Of a stretch of 16,275 bases of DNA, positions 7,439 through 15,193 are shown piece after piece; position 1 is the stretch's first letter, and every line of letters begins with the position of its first letter. The notes under the pieces are model-generated. The model worked only from the letters and a program-made list of their open reading frames with translations. It had not been told where the DNA came from and did no database searches. Source of the stretch: an uncultured beta proteobacterium (lineage in GTDB: Bacteria > Pseudomonadota > Gammaproteobacteria > Burkholderiales > Burkholderiaceae_C); assembly GCA_903914985.1 (NCBI GenBank), contig CAIWRE010000138.1, forward strand, positions 1 through 16,275, read 5' to 3'. A program made the position numbers and the translations under genes.

Positions 7439-7972
7439 ATGCGACTGAGTACCCGAGGGCGTTTTGCGATCAACGCCATGATCGACCTTGCGCTGCGTGA
7501 GCGCCAGAGTCCCGTACCCCTGAGCGAACTGGCGCTGCGCCATGGGATTTCTCTGTCCTATTTAGAGCAGGTTTTTGCCAAGCTGCGCCAGCATGGGCTG
7601 GTAGAGAGCACCCGCGGGCCCGGTGGCGGCTACACCCTCGGGTTTCGGGGAGATGCGATTTCGGTGGCAGACATCGTGTCTGCCATTGAGGACAATATCC
7701 CGGCCGCACCCCAAGCCGGGGAATCTGGTGTTGGCGGCCCCTCCGATATGACCCAGGCGCTGTGGGACCAGCTGCACTCGGCGCTCATGCTGCATATGCA
7801 GACCATCAGCCTGCGAAGCCTGGCCCAAGAGCAACTTGCCAAGGGTTTCCACGTGAAGGAGCGCAAAGCTGCTAACAAAGGAGTTTTGAAAAATCCGGTG
7901 GCCAGCCTGGACCGCCCCAGCGCACCGAATTCGGTGTTTGCTTTGGGTCAGTGGCTCCCAAGTCGGACTTAG
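7439..7972 (+). CDS. Rrf2-family regulator, IscR-like but without cysteines
   Basis: A 177-residue winged-helix regulator. Its first 80 residues follow IscR closely: M-R-L-S-T-R-G-R-F-A, then L-S-E-L-A-x-R-x-G-I-S-L-S-Y-L-E-Q, and the wing R-G-P-G-G-G-Y. In IscR, three cysteines just after this part hold an iron-sulfur cluster. Here that region (about residues 88-105) has none, and the whole protein contains no cysteine, so it cannot bind a cluster in the IscR manner. The middle still has the A-L-W and I-T/S-L-x-x-L pattern of IscR, while the C-terminal 45 residues appear to be a low-conservation tail. It probably binds DNA as a dimer; the signal is unknown. It is divergent from the NhaR-like gene and lies 252 bp upstream of the dehydrogenase, which it may control. 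Confidence 0.82.
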   Translation: MRLSTRGRFAINAMIDLALRERQSPVPLSELALRHGISLSYLEQVFAKLRQHGLVESTRGPGGGYTLGFRGDAISVADIVSAIEDNIPAAPQAGESGVGGPSDMTQALWDQLHSALMLHMQTISLRSLAQEQLAKGFHVKERKAANKGVLKNPVASLDRPSAPNSVFALGQWLPSRT

Positions 7973-7980
7973 GATTGGTC

Positions 7981-8029
7981 TTTAATAAATATGTTATTGA
8001 TTATTATTTAATATATAAAAATATATTTT
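7981..8029. promoter_or_regulatory. AT-rich island, probable promoter region of the dehydrogenase
   Basis: About 50 bases are almost purely A/T in an otherwise GC-rich window. It contains an inverted pair AATATAT (8010-8016) and ATATATT (8021-8027) around AAAA. TTGATT at 7997-8002 and TATATT at 8022-8027 could be -35 and -10 boxes, though the 19-base spacing is long. A transcript from here would have a leader of roughly 190 bases. Confidence 0.35.
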
Positions 8030-8105
8030 CCTGGAGTATGTCCGGCGGGTGACAGTCAATGAATTTTTTTCCATCGGACCTTGAAAATTGAGGAGGGAAG
8101 TTCTC

Positions 8106-8115
8106 GGGTTAACCC
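8106..8115. promoter_or_regulatory. 10-bp perfect palindrome GGGTTAACCC in the leader
   Basis: GGGTTAACCC is an exact palindrome 109 bases before the dehydrogenase start, inside the stretch between the AT island and the gene. It could be a regulator site; a chance occurrence is also possible. Confidence 0.25.
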
Positions 8116-8213
8116 TATTTGGATGCGTGCGGCTGCTCATTACATTTTGGTTGGGCCTCAGTAATACGTAGATGTTTGTTGAGGGCTATCTTGTTACCGC
8201 TATGAACCACTCC

Positions 8214-8220
8214 AAAGGAA
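8214..8220 (+). promoter_or_regulatory. Ribosome binding site supporting a GTG start
   Basis: AAAGGAA at 8214-8220 sits 4 bases before GTG 8225 (6 from the GG). Together with the signal peptide that follows, it supports GTG as the start of the dehydrogenase. Confidence 0.65.
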
Positions 8221-8224
8221 AATC

Positions 8225-9502
8225 GTGAAACTCATCCAACTGACATCGCTAGCCCTTGCCGCTGCCGCACTGTGCGCCACAGCGGCCAATGCGCAGGACG
8301 CCAACCTGTCCACTCTGCAGCGCATGGGCAACACCGCCACGAACATGAATATTCCTACCATTCCTCAGGAAGGTAAGAATGCTGACGCTATCCGCGCCAA
8401 TTTGAAGAAAGTCAAATTGCCCGACGGGTTCAAGATTGACCTGTACGCCGTGGTTCCTGACGCACGCTACATGGCCGTTGCACCGTCAACCAATATGTTG
8501 TTCGTGGGCACCCGTAAAACCACGGTTTGGGCTGTGACCAACCGCAACAACGGCGACTCCGCCACCGAAGTGAAGGCATTCGCTCCTTCCATCAAGTTCA
8601 GCAACCCCAATGGTGTTTGCTTTACCAAAGACGGCTTTTTGGTGGTCGCTGAGTCGAACCGCATGCTGCACTTCCCGGCAGCTGAGTATTTCTACGAAGG
8701 TCCGGACGTTGCCGTGGGCGTCGTCGTTCCCGAAGGCAAGATGATCCCCGTGGAAGAGCAGTCTTTCAACCACACCGGCCGCGTGTGCAAGGTTGCTGGC
8801 GACGGAAAAATCTACGTCACGCTGGGCCAGCCTTACAACGTCCAACCCAAAGACAAGGTCGCCTTGTATGAGGACGTGGGCATCGGCGGCGTGATCCGCT
8901 ACAACGGCCTAGATGGCTCGGGTCGCGTTGTCTACTCCAAGGGAATGCGCAATCCCGCTGGCCTCACGATCGGACCAAAGGGTGACATCTGGACCACCGA
9001 CAACCAGGTGGACGGTTTGGGCGATGACATCCCCCCAGGCGAGTTGAACAAGCTGACCAAGGCGGGCGAGCACTTTGGTTTCCCTTACTACAACGGACAC
9101 TTCAAAGTCGCAGGCTCTCCAGCAGCTGAAGACCTGAAGGACATGAAAGAGCCAGCGGGCCACATCTTCCCCCAAGTAGAGTTCCCTGCTCACCAGGCCC
9201 AGCTTGGCGTGGCGCACTACACGGGTAAAGCGTTCCCCGCCAAGTACCAAAACGGCTTGTTCGTGGCATCCCACGGTTCTTGGAACCGTACGGTGCCTAG
9301 CGGTTACCTGATCAACTTTGTGCCAATCAAAGCTGACGGCAACGCAGGACCTGCCGAAGTGTTCGCTGACGGCTTCCTGGACAAGACGACAGGACGTGCT
9401 CTGGCTCGCCCTGTGGACGTGGCCAACCTGCCCGATGGCTCCATCCTGGTGTCGGACGACTACGCTGGTGCCATCTACCGCATCAGCTACACCGGTATGT
9501 AA
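8225..9502 (+). CDS. Secreted PQQ-type sorbosone/aldose dehydrogenase
   Basis: A 425-residue periplasmic protein with a signal peptide (residues 1-23, ending A-N-A) and the six-bladed beta-propeller of the glucose/sorbosone dehydrogenase family. Members oxidise sugars or sugar aldehydes with pyrroloquinoline quinone bound at the top of the propeller. Visible family marks are L-P-D-G-F-K near residue 60, a likely catalytic His183 in N-H-T-G-R followed by D-G-K-I-Y-V-T-L-G, R242-N-P-A-G-L, T-D-N-x-x-D-G-L-G-D-D followed by E-L-N, and a C-terminal P-V-D-V-A-N-L-P-D-G-S-I-L-V-S-D-D. Start is GTG, backed by AAAGGAA. Two hairpins follow the stop, then a cytochrome c gene and a PqqU-like receptor, which fits PQQ use. 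Substrate is not predictable. Cofactor dependence is inferred from the family and the context. Confidence 0.87.
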   Translation: MKLIQLTSLALAAAALCATAANAQDANLSTLQRMGNTATNMNIPTIPQEGKNADAIRANLKKVKLPDGFKIDLYAVVPDARYMAVAPSTNMLFVGTRKTTVWAVTNRNNGDSATEVKAFAPSIKFSNPNGVCFTKDGFLVVAESNRMLHFPAAEYFYEGPDVAVGVVVPEGKMIPVEEQSFNHTGRVCKVAGDGKIYVTLGQPYNVQPKDKVALYEDVGIGGVIRYNGLDGSGRVVYSKGMRNPAGLTIGPKGDIWTTDNQVDGLGDDIPPGELNKLTKAGEHFGFPYYNGHFKVAGSPAAEDLKDMKEPAGHIFPQVEFPAHQAQLGVAHYTGKAFPAKYQNGLFVASHGSWNRTVPSGYLINFVPIKADGNAGPAEVFADGFLDKTTGRALARPVDVANLPDGSILVSDDYAGAIYRISYTGM

Positions 9503-9513
9503 GTCGGGACTGT

Positions 9514-9537
9514 TGCACGGACCGCAGCGTCCGTGCA
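9514..9537 (+). repeat. Perfect 9-bp hairpin after the dehydrogenase gene
   Basis: TGCACGGAC (9514-9522) and GTCCGTGCA (9529-9537) are exact inverted copies around CGCAGC. There is no T run behind it, so it is unlikely to terminate alone; it may protect the 3' end of the dehydrogenase message. Confidence 0.6.
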
Positions 9538-9547
9538 CAGGCAAACC

Positions 9548-9574
9548 GGGGCCCTTTCGGGGGCCCCTTTTGTT
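9548..9574 (+). terminator. Rho-independent terminator between dehydrogenase and cytochrome
   Basis: GGGGCCC (9548-9554) pairs with GGGCCCC (9561-9567) around TTTCGG and is followed by TTTTGTT. It ends only 11 bases before the cytochrome start, so it probably acts as a partial terminator, setting dehydrogenase above cytochrome. Confidence 0.75.
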
Positions 9575-9585
9575 ACAAGTGCACT

Positions 9586-9900
9586 ATGAAAAAGATACTA
9601 ATTTCCGCGCTTCTCGCGACCGCGCTCAGCGCCTTTGGCAACGAAGTTGCAGAAGGCCGCGCCAAATCGGATACGGCGTGCGCGTTGTGCCATGGCTCCG
9701 TTGGTATTGCCACGCTTCCCAACGCACCCAATCTTGCCGGTCAGCAGGCGATATATATCAGCGAGCAATTGCGAAACTACCGCAGCGGAAAACGACAAAA
9801 TGAAGTCATGAACATGATTGCAAAACCGCTGACGGATTCAGAAATCAGCCACTTGGCAGCATGGTTCAGTTCGTTAAAAGTCACAGTTGAAGCCCCTTGA
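9586..9900 (+). CDS. Small periplasmic cytochrome c, class I (c553-like)
   Basis: A 104-residue exported monohaem cytochrome. Signal peptide residues 1-18 (M-K-K-I-L-I-S start, ends A-F-G) are followed by C32-A-L-C35-H36, the haem attachment site with His as axial ligand. N-L-A-G-Q-Q and a later M-N-M (M75/M77, sixth ligand) then L-T-D-S-E-I-S-H-L-A-A-W-F follow the c553 pattern. It could take electrons from the preceding dehydrogenase and pass them to a terminal oxidase. There is no clear Shine-Dalgarno before ATG 9586; a strong terminator stem ends 11 bases upstream, so translation may need read-through or an unusual start. It is on the same strand as the dehydrogenase and the receptor that follow the same theme. 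Confidence 0.87.
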   Translation: MKKILISALLATALSAFGNEVAEGRAKSDTACALCHGSVGIATLPNAPNLAGQQAIYISEQLRNYRSGKRQNEVMNMIAKPLTDSEISHLAAWFSSLKVTVEAP

Positions 9901-10019
9901 GTTGGTGAAAACTCAAAGCCCTGGCGAATTCAAAGTTCCTTAGAAAAAATTTCCCGGGATTTCATTGATGCGTGCCAATGGCAACAGCTAAATTCACGCG
10001 TTCATTCCATTGGATACCC

Positions 10020-12137
10020 ATGACTCCGTTTTCCAGACTTGGCCTCGTCGCAACAGCCCTGCTGCTGAATTCCCTTTCGGCACACGCTCAAAGCCTCGAC
10101 GACGTGGTGGTGACAGCGTCGCGCGCACAAGCCCGTAGCTTTGACGCGCCTGCCGCCATCCAGCTGGTGGACCGTAGCGCCATTCAAAATGGTGGGCCAC
10201 AGGTCAATTTGTCGGAATCGCTGGTGCGGGTACCGGGTTTGACTATGCTGGACCGCAACAACTACGCGCAAGACCTGCAAGTGTCGATCCGGGGATTTGG
10301 CGCACGATCCGCCTTTGGAATTCGTGGCATTCGCCTGCTGATTGACGGCATTCCTGCGTCTACCCCGGACGGTCAGGGCCAGGGATCGTCGGTCAGTCTG
10401 ACTTCCATGGACCGTATCGAGGTCTTGCGCGGGCCCTTAGCACAGTTGTACGGGAACGCCTCAGGTGGCGTGATCCAGGCCTTTACCAAGCCGGCGTCTA
10501 AAACGCCGCTGCTCGACTACCAGTATTTTGTGGGCGACTACGGTTTGCACCGGGCGGACTACCAGTTTTCCGACACCGTGGGTGACTACGGCATCTTGGC
10601 CGACTACAGCACCTTCAGCATCGATGGTTACCGTGACAACAGCCGCACGGAGCGCAAACAGTTCAATGGCAAGATGGATTTCAATCCCAATGACCAGACG
10701 CGGGTGAATCTGGTGTTCAACCAGTTTGATATGCCGCTGGCGCAGGATCCGCTGGGCTTGACCGCGGCGCAATGGGCTGCTAATGCGCAACAGCAGGGGC
10801 GAAATTCGCTGGGGACCAAGACCGCGGCTGATTTTGGTGTGCGAAAGACCATTCTGCAAAATCAGCTGGGTGGCTCTGCGGTCTACAGCATCGACAAAGA
10901 CCGCTCCTTCACCAGCCGCATGTACTACGGCACCCGGGATAACCTGCAGTTCCAGGTCGGCACCACGGGCATCAATGCCAATGGTGCCTGGACGGGGCTG
11001 AGCCGCACGTATTACGGATTGGGCCTGCAGTACAACGCTAAGGTGGAGTTGGCCGATACGCCCGTCGAGTGGATGGCGGGATACGAATTTGACCGGTCCC
11101 GCGAGCTACGCAAGGCTGGTACAGCCTCGCTGGGGCAGCAAGTGCTGACCAACCGCAACGAAGAAAACCAAGCCGAAAACAGCGATTTGTTTGCCCAGGC
11201 CACCGCCCAGGTGTCGCAATCCATTGCAGTCGTGGGCGGTCTGCGGTCCAGCAATGTGCGTTTTTCCAGTACCGATTACCAAACCAATGGCGCTGCATCC
11301 GGTGATGTGAGTTACGGTGCGACCAGCCCGGTCTTGGGTATGACCTACTTTGCTACGGACCACCTGAATCTGTACGCCAATTACGGCCAGGGCTTTGAGA
11401 CCCCCACGCTGGCCGAAGTCGCTTACAAAACGAGTGCGGGCGCTCCGGTGGGCGCCTTCAACCCGGGCTTGAATGCGTCTACCAGCCGCCATTACGAAGT
11501 GGGCACGAAATGGGTCCCTGACCGCACTTCCCGCATTGACCTTGCGGTGTTTCAGATCGATGCTACCGATGAGATCGTGGTTGACGCCACTGCCGGAGGC
11601 AAGACTTCGTACAAAAGTGCGCCTGGGACGTCGCGCACCGGAATTGAATTGGGCGCCAGCACGCAATTCACACCCCATGTCATGGCGTCCTTGTCGGCCA
11701 ACCTGATCGAAGCCAAGTATTCACAAACTTTCACCTCGGCCACTGTGGCCGGTGCAACCACTATTCTTGCGGGCAATAAAATTCCCGGGATTCCTCAGAC
11801 GTCGGTGTACTCCGAGCTGGCGTGGACCAGTGAAGCGGTTCGCACCGGAGCCAAAACGCCTGCACCCGGTACACGGCTGGCGATCGAAATGGTGCATTCC
11901 GGCCGGATCTATGCCAATGACACCAACACCACCGCCGTCGATGGTCGTACCGTGTTCAATTTGAGTGCGAGCCAGCGCTGGTCGGTGGACAAGGCCCGGG
12001 TTTCCACCTTTGTGCGTCTGAACAATGCAAGTGATGAGCGTTATGCCGGTTCGGTCATCGTCAACAGCTCCCAGTACATCGAACCGGGTTTGCCCCGGAA
12101 TTGGATGCTCGGCTTGTCAGTGACTGCTCCTTTTTAA
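10020..12137 (+). CDS. pqqU: TonB-dependent receptor, YncD/PqqU-like
   Basis: An outer-membrane receptor of 705 residues from ATG 10020. This start gives a clean signal peptide (residues 1-23, A-H-A cleavage), then a TonB-box-like D-D-V-V-V-T-A at 27-33, a plug domain to about residue 140, and a 22-strand-type barrel ending in Phe. GTG 9972 or ATG 9978 would only lengthen the signal region. From memory of E. coli YncD, now named PqqU and shown to take up pyrroloquinoline quinone, shared stretches are N-L-S-E-S-L, N-Y-A-Q-D-L-Q with S-I-R-G-F-G, G-I-R-G-I-R-L with D-G-I-P-A and P-D-G-Q-G-Q, L-Y-G-N-A-S-G-G-V, G-F-E-T-P-T, D-E-I-V-V-D and G-S-V-I-V-N. This is more than generic receptor similarity. 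It follows the PQQ-type dehydrogenase and cytochrome by one gene and converges on alr. Ligand is inferred. Confidence 0.85.
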   Translation: MTPFSRLGLVATALLLNSLSAHAQSLDDVVVTASRAQARSFDAPAAIQLVDRSAIQNGGPQVNLSESLVRVPGLTMLDRNNYAQDLQVSIRGFGARSAFGIRGIRLLIDGIPASTPDGQGQGSSVSLTSMDRIEVLRGPLAQLYGNASGGVIQAFTKPASKTPLLDYQYFVGDYGLHRADYQFSDTVGDYGILADYSTFSIDGYRDNSRTERKQFNGKMDFNPNDQTRVNLVFNQFDMPLAQDPLGLTAAQWAANAQQQGRNSLGTKTAADFGVRKTILQNQLGGSAVYSIDKDRSFTSRMYYGTRDNLQFQVGTTGINANGAWTGLSRTYYGLGLQYNAKVELADTPVEWMAGYEFDRSRELRKAGTASLGQQVLTNRNEENQAENSDLFAQATAQVSQSIAVVGGLRSSNVRFSSTDYQTNGAASGDVSYGATSPVLGMTYFATDHLNLYANYGQGFETPTLAEVAYKTSAGAPVGAFNPGLNASTSRHYEVGTKWVPDRTSRIDLAVFQIDATDEIVVDATAGGKTSYKSAPGTSRTGIELGASTQFTPHVMASLSANLIEAKYSQTFTSATVAGATTILAGNKIPGIPQTSVYSELAWTSEAVRTGAKTPAPGTRLAIEMVHSGRIYANDTNTTAVDGRTVFNLSASQRWSVDKARVSTFVRLNNASDERYAGSVIVNSSQYIEPGLPRNWMLGLSVTAPF

Positions 12138-12146
12138 GGCAGCAAA

Positions 12147-13232
12147 CTAGTCCACCACTACCGGCACGCGCTGCGCGAGACCGCACATGAGCTCGTAGCC
12201 CAGGGTGTTTGCGCAGGCTGCCACTTCGTCGATGCACAGCACCGCGCCATTGGATGCTTCGCCCCACAGCGTGACTTCGCTGCCTAAAGCAGCATCGGGT
12301 AAACGGCTCAGGTCCACGGCCAGCATGTCCATGCTCACCCGGCCCAGGGTGTGGCTGCGTGCGCCATCCACCAGCACCGGGGTTCCGGTCGGGCAAATGC
12401 GGGGGTAACCATCAGCGTATCCGCAAGCAACCACGCCGATGCGCATGGGATGGGCTGCCACGAAGCTGGAGCCATAGCCCACCGTGTCGCCGGCCAGCAG
12501 GTCCTGCACCGCAATCACCCGGGCGCGCAGGCTCATGGTGGGCTGCAGGCCCCAATGGGACGCGGGATTTTCCGGGTGGTCGGGCGCGCTACCGTACAGC
12601 GCAATGCCAATGCGCACCCAGTCGTTGGCACACTGCGGATGGCGCAAGGTGGCAGCGCTGTTGCTGATGCAGCGCTCGCCGGGCAAATCGGCGCAGGCGG
12701 CCTCAAATGCAGCGACCTGCGCTGCCACACCCGGCGCGCCGTCGGCGTCGCTGAAATGCGTCATGAGCGAAATTTCATCCACCTGGGGCAGGGCGTTGAG
12801 GCGCGTCCAGGCGGCGCGGAAATGGTCGGGACGGAACCCCAAGCGGTTCATGCCGCTGTTCATTTTCAGAAAAATGCGTTGTGGGACATTGGTTTTGTGG
12901 GCTGCCAGCATGTCGATTTGGGCCTCGTTGTGCACCGTGTGCCACAAATCCAGACGCGAGCACATTTCCAGGTCGCGCAACTCGAACACCCCTTCGAGCA
13001 GCAGAATCGGGCCCCTCCAACCGAGGGCGCGCAGGCGTTGGGCTTCGTCCAGGTCCAGCAGTGCGAAGCCGTCGGCACCGCGCAAGCCCTCAAACGCGCG
13101 TTCAATGCCATGGCCGTAGGCGTTGGCTTTGACCACGGCCCAAGCGCGTGCGTCTGGAGCCCGACTGCGGGCGGTTTGAAGGTTGTGGCGCAGGGCCTGG
13201 GTATGGATGGTGGCTTGAATAGGGCGTGGCAT
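12147..13232 (-). CDS. alr: Alanine racemase
   Basis: A 361-residue fold-type III PLP enzyme that interconverts L- and D-alanine in the cytoplasm, supplying D-Ala for peptidoglycan. Lys35 in A-V-V-K-A-N-A-Y-G-H-G is the PLP lysine, and Tyr253 in G-D-T-V-G-Y-G-S-S-F is the opposite catalytic base. Arg207 in W-V-R-I-G-I-A-L-Y-G and the C-terminal G-R-V-S-M-D-M are also as expected. Length is normal. The start at 13232 has only a weak ribosome site, but it lies just before the conserved first strand. It converges with the PqqU-like gene (9 bp apart) and is divergent from lplT, with 132 bp in between. Confidence 0.93.
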   Translation of the reverse strand: MPRPIQATIHTQALRHNLQTARSRAPDARAWAVVKANAYGHGIERAFEGLRGADGFALLDLDEAQRLRALGWRGPILLLEGVFELRDLEMCSRLDLWHTVHNEAQIDMLAAHKTNVPQRIFLKMNSGMNRLGFRPDHFRAAWTRLNALPQVDEISLMTHFSDADGAPGVAAQVAAFEAACADLPGERCISNSAATLRHPQCANDWVRIGIALYGSAPDHPENPASHWGLQPTMSLRARVIAVQDLLAGDTVGYGSSFVAAHPMRIGVVACGYADGYPRICPTGTPVLVDGARSHTLGRVSMDMLAVDLSRLPDAALGSEVTLWGEASNGAVLCIDEVAACANTLGYELMCGLAQRVPVVVD

Positions 13233-13282
13233 GGCCTAACTGTAGCCGTGCGCGGATGCCTCAGGCCCACTGCGGGCTCCTC

Positions 13283-13302
13283 TGCGTGCTATAACCCACG
13301 CA
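13283..13302. promoter_or_regulatory. Inverted repeat around a -10-like box between alr and lplT
   Basis: TGCGTG (13283-13288) and CACGCA (13297-13302) flank CTATAACC, which includes TATAAC (13290-13295). A matching -35 box is not evident. It may be a regulator site in the shared promoter region. Confidence 0.25.
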
Positions 13303-13364
13303 CTTCTGCAAACACCTGCGCCCCCAGAACCGCCTTTGCCCCTTAGCGATACATTCCTGCTTCA

Positions 13365-14648
13365 ATGAAACGCGGTTTTTTTACCATCATGGCGGCGCAG
13401 TTTTTCAGCTCGCTGGCGGACAACGCTTTGTTTGTGGCTGCCGTGCAATTGCTGCGCAGTGCCCAGGCTCCCGAGTGGCAGCAAGCCGCGCTGGTTCCCA
13501 TGTTTGCCTTGTTTTATGTGGTGCTGGCGCCTTTCGTGGGTGCCTATGCTGATGCTTTTCCCAAGGGGAAAGTGATGCTCATGAGCAATGGCATCAAGAT
13601 TGTGGGTTGCCTGCTCATGCTGTTTGGCAGCCACCCTTTGATGGCCTATGCGGTCGTCGGCCTGGGTGCGGCCGCCTATTCACCGGCCAAGTACGGCATT
13701 TTGACGGAGCTCTTGCCGGCCTCGCAGCTGGTTAAAGCCAATGGTTGGATTGAGGGGCTCACGATTGCGTCCATTATTCTGGGCGTGCTGCTGGGGGGGC
13801 AATTGGTGGGCCCGCACATTGCGCCGTATCTGCTGTCATTCGAGCTTCCGCTGCTCGACACGGGCATCGACACGCCTCCTGAAGCCGCTATTTGCATGCT
13901 GATTTTTGTCTACCTTGCGGCCGCATGGTTTAACACCCGCATTCCATTGACAGGCGTGGAAATGCGACCACTGCCAGTGCGCTTGATCAGTTTGCTTCCC
14001 GATTTTTGGTCTTGCAACATGCGTTTGTGGGGCGACCGTTTGGGACAAATTTCGCTGGCCACTACCACCTTGTTTTGGGGCGTGAGCGGCAATTTGCGTT
14101 ACATCGTGTTGGCCTGGGCGGCTTTGGCGCTGGGCTATTCCGTGACACAGGCGTCGTCTTTGGTGGGAGTCGTCGCTGTCGGTACGGCAATCGGCGCGGT
14201 AGTAGCCTCGTTGCGTATGCGACTCGACATGGCGACCCGGGTGATTCCTTTGGGAATTGCCATGGGCCTGTTGGTCATCGTGCTCAATGTCATTTCCAAT
14301 GTGTGGGTCGCAGCCCCTTTCCTGGTGTTACTGGGCGGTCTGGGAGGCTTCCTCGTGGTCCCCATGAACGCCCTGTTGCAGCACCGTGGCCACAACCTGA
14401 TGGGTGCCGGGCGGTCGATTGCGGTGCAAAACTTCAATGAGCAAACCTGCATCCTGGTGCTGGGAGGCCTTTACAGCTTGTCCACCGGCATGGGAGTGTC
14501 TGCCTTTGTTGCCATCAGCGCGTTTGGCGTGCTGGTGGCGGGCTGCATGTGGCTGATCAAGCGCTGGCATGCACGCAACTGCCGCGAACACGGCGCCGAA
14601 GTGGATCACCTGCTGGACATTGCGCGCAACGACAACATGCATGGTTAG
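13365..14648 (+). CDS. lplT: Lysophospholipid transporter LplT (MFS)
   Basis: A 427-residue inner-membrane protein of the major facilitator superfamily. It resembles E. coli LplT, which flips lysophosphatidylethanolamine inward for re-acylation by Aas. Shared marks are A-A-Q-F-F-S-S-L-A-D-N-A-L near residue 10, P-F-V-G-A-Y-A-D and K-G-K-V, G-A-A-A-Y-S-P-A-K-Y-G-I-L-T-E-L, L-V-K-A-N-G, V-P-M-N-A-L-L-Q-x-R-G, G-A-G-R-S-I-A-V-Q-N. About 11-12 helices are visible; between helices 5 and 6 a short insert is present. In E. coli the acyltransferase gene aas lies next to lplT; here none is in the window, and the divergent neighbour is alr. Start ATG 13365 has weak ribosome-site support but fits the family start. 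Confidence 0.9.
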   Translation: MKRGFFTIMAAQFFSSLADNALFVAAVQLLRSAQAPEWQQAALVPMFALFYVVLAPFVGAYADAFPKGKVMLMSNGIKIVGCLLMLFGSHPLMAYAVVGLGAAAYSPAKYGILTELLPASQLVKANGWIEGLTIASIILGVLLGGQLVGPHIAPYLLSFELPLLDTGIDTPPEAAICMLIFVYLAAAWFNTRIPLTGVEMRPLPVRLISLLPDFWSCNMRLWGDRLGQISLATTTLFWGVSGNLRYIVLAWAALALGYSVTQASSLVGVVAVGTAIGAVVASLRMRLDMATRVIPLGIAMGLLVIVLNVISNVWVAAPFLVLLGGLGGFLVVPMNALLQHRGHNLMGAGRSIAVQNFNEQTCILVLGGLYSLSTGMGVSAFVAISAFGVLVAGCMWLIKRWHARNCREHGAEVDHLLDIARNDNMHG

Positions 14649-14690
14649 CTTTACCCCTGTTCCCGACCTTACCCCTCAAGGAGTTCTCTG

Positions 14691-15179
<489 letters not shown>

Positions 15180-15193
15180 GGTGCCCTAAGCCC

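Noticed and set aside
8909..9544. 211-codon minus-strand frame
   Set aside because: It is antisense to the dehydrogenase and crosses the 9514-9537 hairpin; no start support or motif.
9952..9959. TCCCGGGA palindrome before the receptor gene
   Set aside because: Eight bases only, with no symmetrical flanks; likely chance.
12351..13346. 331-codon plus-strand frame
   Set aside because: It is antisense to alanine racemase, which has all its catalytic residues.
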